From: CAZRHR01 sp964578885
GTDB lineage: Bacteria > Bacteroidota > Bacteroidia > CAIKAF01
Length of the DNA stretch: 64,000 bases
Direction: 5' to 3'
Assembly (NCBI GenBank): GCA_964578885.1
Contig: CAZOEO010000001.1
Span: 186,001 to 250,000, forward strand
A program made the position numbers and the translations under genes. Positions 61,701-64,000 of this stretch are shown here, in pieces. Position 1 is the stretch's first letter. Every line of letters starts with the position of its first letter. The notes beneath the pieces were generated by a model, which made no database searches, was not told where the DNA came from, and worked only from the letters and a program-made list of their open reading frames with translations.

Positions 61701-64000
61701 ATATACGTAGCAAAGATTCCTTGAATGTTTGGGGTCAGACCTATGCGTTCCCGGTTTATATTACACCAGCTTTAACGTTACCACAGGTTAGTCAGATTGA
61801 GTATTTCTGGGATGTGGATCCCGGTTATGGAAATGCGACATCTTTAAGTGGTTTTACCGTAGGTACGGAAGTAACAGTTCCTTCTGCCATTTCAATTAGT
61901 CAATTACAACCAGGTTTAAGGACGTTGACTGTACGTGCGAAGTCAAGTGATGGTACATGGTCTGTCGCACATAGTTTTCAGGCGTTAATTTCCAACGTAG
62001 CACCCACCTTATCTCCCATTACGGCCATTGAATATTTTTGGGATACGGATCCCGGTATTGGTAATGCATCGCCCATTACAGCATTTGTTTCTTCTGACAC
62101 GGTCAATACGCAGGTGGCTGTTCCGGTAGGCTCCTTGCCGGTAGGCTCTCATGTGTTATTTATTCGAGCCAAAAATGCGCAAGGGCATTGGGGACTTACG
62201 CATCGTTGGTCTATATCTATTACGGCGCCACCCATTCCTCTTCCTGCAGCTATTTCCAGTTTTGAATATTTCTGGAATACTGATCCGGGATTGGGTAATG
62301 CAACAACGGTTTCCAGTTTTACACAAGGCATAGATGTGAATCATAGTTTTGCTGTGCCTTTATCCGGATTAAATGCGGGCCTAAATACCCTTGTTTTACG
62401 GGCGATTGATACGACAGGAAAGGTGGGACATAGCTATCCAATGCCAATTTTTATCGTTCCGTCGCAAACTGTGAGCAATTTAACCCAGGTTGAGTATTTC
62501 TGGGATACGGATCCTGGATTTGGAAATGGAACTGCTTTAACTGGTTTTCTGCCGGCCGCGGAAATCAGCGTAAACCATGGTATTTCCCTCGCCTCTGTAA
62601 CGCCTGGTATTCATACGTTAACGGTTCGCGGAAAAGATCAGTTGGGTCGTTGGAGCGTTTCACATACTTACAGCGTTATTATTACCAATAATTTGAATCC
62701 GGCGCCAGATGTAACGGCCATCGAATATTTCTGGAATACAGATCCAGGTATTGGCAATGGAACGAATGTGCCGGTAACGTCTCCAGGCATTCAGGTGACG
62801 CAGGTGTTCAATATTCCTTTAAATGCGTTGAATGCAGGTACGAATACTTTATTTATTCGTTCAAAAAACCAGCAAGGGGCCTGGAGTATTACTCATCGCT
62901 TCCCTGTTTTCATTACAGCGCCCGTCGCCTTGGCACCCGTACAAAGACTTGAATATTTCTGGGATACAGATCCAGGGTATGGGAATGGCGTTGCTGTAAC
63001 CGGATTTTCTGCGGGTCAGTCTATCAATCAGAACGTGGCCATTTCATTGGCCTCGGTAAATCCAGGTTTACGCGTCTTACACTTCCGCGCTCAGGATACT
63101 ACTGGAAAGTGGGGTCACACCTATCCTTATCCGGTGTACATTACACCAAATCTGGCGCTTTCTAATGTGAACCGGGTAGAATACTTCTGGGATGTAGATC
63201 CTGGTTATGGAAACGGAACAGCGATTTCCGGCATTTCTCCGAATACCGAAATTTCCACCAGTCAGGCTCTTCCTCTTTCTGGTTTGACTCCAGGAATTCA
63301 TACACTTACTGTTCGGGCCAGGTCTAACGAAGGTCGCTGGAGCGTGGCACATACATATGCGGTGATTGTTTCCAACATGCCAGCTCAGTTAGAAAACATC
63401 ACAGCCATCGAGTATTTCTGGAATACCGATCCAGGTATGGGGAATGCCACTTCGTTCACTGGATTTTCTCCGGCTACTCAAATTAGTCAAAACATGGTGA
63501 TTCCTGTTTCTGGATTAAATCAGGGCATGAACACTCTTTTCATTCGGTCGAAATCATTGTCTGGGCAGTGGAGTATTACCCATCGTTATCCGGTTTATGT
63601 AGGTGGTCTTTCAACGGCAGCTCCCATTACCGCATTTGAATATTTTTGGAATACCGACCCTGGATATGGCAATGGTGCGCCCGTTACCGGTTTCACATTG
63701 GCCAATGATGTAAATCATAGCTTTTTGGTTCCGCTTTCTGGAGTGAATACCGGATTAAATACTTTGCATATTAGGGCGATTGACAGTACTACCCGTTATG
63801 GACAAACCTATGCCTTCCCCGTGTATATGGTTCCTAACCCGACGTTACCGAATTTAACCCGATTGGAATATTATTGGGATACGGATCCGGGCTTTGGTAA
63901 TGGTACCGCTATTACTGGTTACACTCCGGGTAACGAGGTAACGGCTGCAGCAGCTTTGACCCTGTCTTCTTTGAATCCGGGAATTCACACGTTGGCTGTA
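55733..64000 (+). CDS. Giant secreted repeat protein (C-terminus outside window)
   Basis: 2756 codons without a stop, open at the right edge. The signal peptide is MPKNTRHYLCAAVLIVLMSL then IPMGAVFAQ. The rest is 36 copies of a 76-78 residue unit opening x-EYFWDTDPGFGNGT, with a central LxGLxPGxHTLxVR and a closing WSxTHxxPVxV. Variants include WNTDPG, WDVDPG and YYWDTDPG. Each unit should be a small beta-sandwich; the acidic DTDPG turn might bind calcium (inference). Units fall into three classes in strict order A-B-C, 12 times. Related EYF-DTDPG repeats occur in Bacteroidota surface proteins. The expected C-terminal secretion signal, probably type IX, would lie beyond the window. Confidence 0.9.
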   Translation, partial: MPKNTRHYLCAAVLIVLMSLIPMGAVFAQVSNVQAGEYFWDTDPGFGAGTAISGITPGVSLSQTFAPPLSSLTPGMHTLFVRFRNANGHWSTTHRWPVYILSLPSTVPNISQGEYFWDIDPGYGSGTPISSFSGASSVSSSIAVPLSGLTPGLHVLYLRSRANPGNWGQTHGFPVLVLPTPSLPNVSRLEYFWDNDPGFGNGTLVPGFTAGTAPQTISALVLSSLSPGIHTLMVRGKDSNGKWSQTYVYPVVISNIPSTALHVNQLEYFWNTDPGVGNGTAVTSFTSAVSVTPSVAVPLSGLSAGMNTLFFRGRNANGQWGITHRFPVFVATAASSTTVNAYEYFWDTDPGFGAGTSVTSFSASGSVNQSFAISLNGLSPGLHTLYLRAKGPGALYGQTHAYPVLVQPDATLPTVTRIEYFWDTDPGFGLGTLIPGFSAGLTPSVAASALNLTSLTSGIHTLNVRSRDANGRWSQTYTYPVVVTNFNVSPSQITAIESFWDVDPGMGNGTAVTGFTPGTTVSAISSLPLNGLTSGMHTLFFRGRNADGHWGITQRFPVFVTSIPATSPVASFEYFWNTDPGFGAATQVSGFSPANAVNHTFAIPLTGLSAGIQTLHIRSRNSAGTPGQTYAFPVYVTPVLTLPQLTKLEYWWDTDPGYGSATPVPGFAAGVTPSVTAALPLGNLSPGIHTLGVRGQDQQGRWSVVHTYNVVISNVSSPASNITQVEYFWDVDPGFGAGTPMTGFSAGTSVQAVSAIPLGTLVPGTHVLFTRAKSADGDWSITHRFSVFVSSPPPPPTPGLAQIEYFWDTDPGYGNGVSVPVAPNASVNTNLVVSLSGLTPGVHVLGMRAQDTNGVWGITHPHAVYVLPDLAVTNVSRLEYFWDTDPGFGAGTALPGLVAAPTASVVHGISLSALTQGIHSLTIRGQSSSGKWSVSHTYGVVVLPPSSVASNIVAAEYFWDIDPGFGAGTPVSGITAGPSIAPVLSLPLGSLTPGMHTLFVRGRDANGGWSTTHRFPVFVQQLSTLSPVTQFEYFWDTDPGYGLGTVISGFPPANNVGQNLVVPVSGLQPGVHVLHFRATNQDALTGQTYAFPVWITPAFTLPDVTRLEYFWDADPGIGQGTSVTISSSNDITAVAALPLSGLNTGIHTLAVRAQDNRGAWSVSHTYSVVILDLSGLSNITAVEYFWDTDPGYGSGTAITGFSSGTTVQAVASVALGSLVPGPHVFFVRARDAKGGWSTTHRFSVFVSNPPPPPVPGLAQLEYFWDTDPGYGNGTGVALAPNSQSNTNIAVSTSGLAPGIHVLGMRAQDTNGVWGITHPHPVYMLPAFQLSDVTRVEYFWNADPGYGNATALSGITPSASVSVSQAISMSGLSQGLNYLTVRSRDTQGKWSVAHTYGVLLTNFPITLPDITSVEYFWNTDPGFGQGTPVSGFVQGTQITHAFNIPLNSLSNGINTLFVRGRNALGEWSTTHRFPVLVAAPQISAPVSQFEYFWDTDPGFGNGSIISGFTPGLLANQNIAVSLGALSPGVHVLGVRSADTLNQWGITHTFPVYVTPPLTLDQVIRVEYYWDTDPGFGAGNALSGFSPNTEVSATQAISLSGLTQGIHSLVVRSKSLGGQWSVSHQFSVLVTNLPSSPYAVDALEYFWNTDPGIGNATAVAGFTAGTQVSHVFNIPTSALNTGMNTLFVRGRNSNGDWGIVHRYPVFITSIQSAAPIASLEYFWDNDPGIGNATTVSGFSLAGSVNQNVVVPMASLSPGVHVLGIRAADSTQLWGMTHTFPVYVTPDLTLDNVAAIEYFWDTDPGYGNATSLSGIAPGTTVSSSQALSLSALNPGIHSLMVRSKSATGKWSVAHQWSVLIINTPPLPYQVTAIEYFWNTDPGYGNGVTVSGLTPSTSVSQVLPIPMTGLANGMNSLFIRAQNANGEWSTTHRFPVYVVSISQPTPVAAFEYFWDTDPGYGNGTNVSSFSPAGSVNQNIAVSLLGVNPGLKTLYIRSKDSLNVWGQTYAFPVYITPALTLPQVSQIEYFWDVDPGYGNATSLSGFTVGTEVTVPSAISISQLQPGLRTLTVRAKSSDGTWSVAHSFQALISNVAPTLSPITAIEYFWDTDPGIGNASPITAFVSSDTVNTQVAVPVGSLPVGSHVLFIRAKNAQGHWGLTHRWSISITAPPIPLPAAISSFEYFWNTDPGLGNATTVSSFTQGIDVNHSFAVPLSGLNAGLNTLVLRAIDTTGKVGHSYPMPIFIVPSQTVSNLTQVEYFWDTDPGFGNGTALTGFLPAAEISVNHGISLASVTPGIHTLTVRGKDQLGRWSVSHTYSVIITNNLNPAPDVTAIEYFWNTDPGIGNGTNVPVTSPGIQVTQVFNIPLNALNAGTNTLFIRSKNQQGAWSITHRFPVFITAPVALAPVQRLEYFWDTDPGYGNGVAVTGFSAGQSINQNVAISLASVNPGLRVLHFRAQDTTGKWGHTYPYPVYITPNLALSNVNRVEYFWDVDPGYGNGTAISGISPNTEISTSQALPLSGLTPGIHTLTVRARSNEGRWSVAHTYAVIVSNMPAQLENITAIEYFWNTDPGMGNATSFTGFSPATQISQNMVIPVSGLNQGMNTLFIRSKSLSGQWSITHRYPVYVGGLSTAAPITAFEYFWNTDPGYGNGAPVTGFTLANDVNHSFLVPLSGVNTGLNTLHIRAIDSTTRYGQTYAFPVYMVPNPTLPNLTRLEYYWDTDPGFGNGTAITGYTPGNEVTAAAALTLSSLNPGIHTLAV
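55838..64000 (+). repeat. Array of 36 coding repeats (228-234 bp) in 12 three-unit super-repeats
   Basis: Repeat units begin at the Glu codon of EYFWDTDPG: 55841, 56072, 56300 and so on to 63866. Late spacings run 231, 228, 228 bp, giving a super-repeat of about 687 bp. Class A closes with THRFPVFV, class B with TYAFPVYVTP and class C with WSVAHTYxVxISN. DNA motifs such as GATACGGATCC recur but drift, so the units are old enough to have diverged. Confidence 0.9.

Noticed and set aside
56065..63352. Many minus-strand open frames rich in PGSVSQKYS and plus-strand frames rich in FLGYRSR within the giant gene
   Set aside because: They are shadows of the EYFWDTDPG repeat read in other frames; the unbroken 2756-codon frame with a signal peptide explains them.
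55838..64000. Regularly spaced DNA repeats that could suggest a CRISPR or satellite array
   Set aside because: The period is 228-234 bp, in phase with one reading frame, and conservation follows the protein motif.

Overview
The window is chromosomal DNA of a Bacteroidota bacterium. The sequence supports this in several ways: TAnnTTTG promoter boxes, few Shine-Dalgarno sequences, families and gene orders typical of the phylum (DUF4271-hemD-rnpA, nucleotidyltransferase-TPR-DUF4292, serC-serA-DUF1015, floA-nfeD, DUF5686), and large secreted repeat proteins. I cannot fix the genus. No rRNA, CRISPR array, transposase or integrase was seen.

Layout: 0-8.7 kb is a minus-strand run: purH, the cell-shape operon mreB-mreC-mreD-mrdA, then panB, an RluA-type pseudouridine synthase, an OmpH/Skp chaperone, and a lipoprotein cut by the left edge. 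8.8-17.8 kb is mostly plus strand: an ABC permease, an SRPBCC/GyrI-like protein, yraN, an RsuA/RluB synthase, a GH3 acyl-adenylase, a LysE exporter and an AsmA-like protein. 18.4-26 kb (minus) holds dnaK, a lipase-like lipoprotein, and the DUF4292/TPR/nucleotidyltransferase group; dnaK and the lipase lie between two inverted copies of a GC-rich intergenic repeat. 26.1-32.7 kb (plus) holds an FAD oxidoreductase, an SGNH-like protein, DUF4271, hemD, rnpA, an S41 protease and a GT2 glycosyltransferase. tadA and tRNA-Leu(UAA) follow.

33.4-38.65 kb is an accessory block directly after the tRNA gene. It has a divergent regulator-like gene and seven plus-strand genes, none of which I can name, bounded on both sides by nearly the same 20-bp palindrome. 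Three copies of a roughly 25-bp motif lie 20-26 bp before three of the small genes. This is the best candidate in the window for an undescribed system.

38.7-53.2 kb returns to housekeeping genes: serC-serA-DUF1015-Nudix, DUF5686, floA-nfeD, clpS, an AlaDH/Lys1-type dehydrogenase, a LolC/E-like permease, a DUF1343 (NamZ-type) muramidase, dtd, a MazG-like gene, rimK and an M14-like deacylase. 53.4-64 kb is a secreted-protein locus: two paralogous beta-helix proteins, then a giant protein open at the right edge (2756 codons seen) made of 36 copies of a 76-78 residue repeat arranged as 12 three-unit super-repeats.
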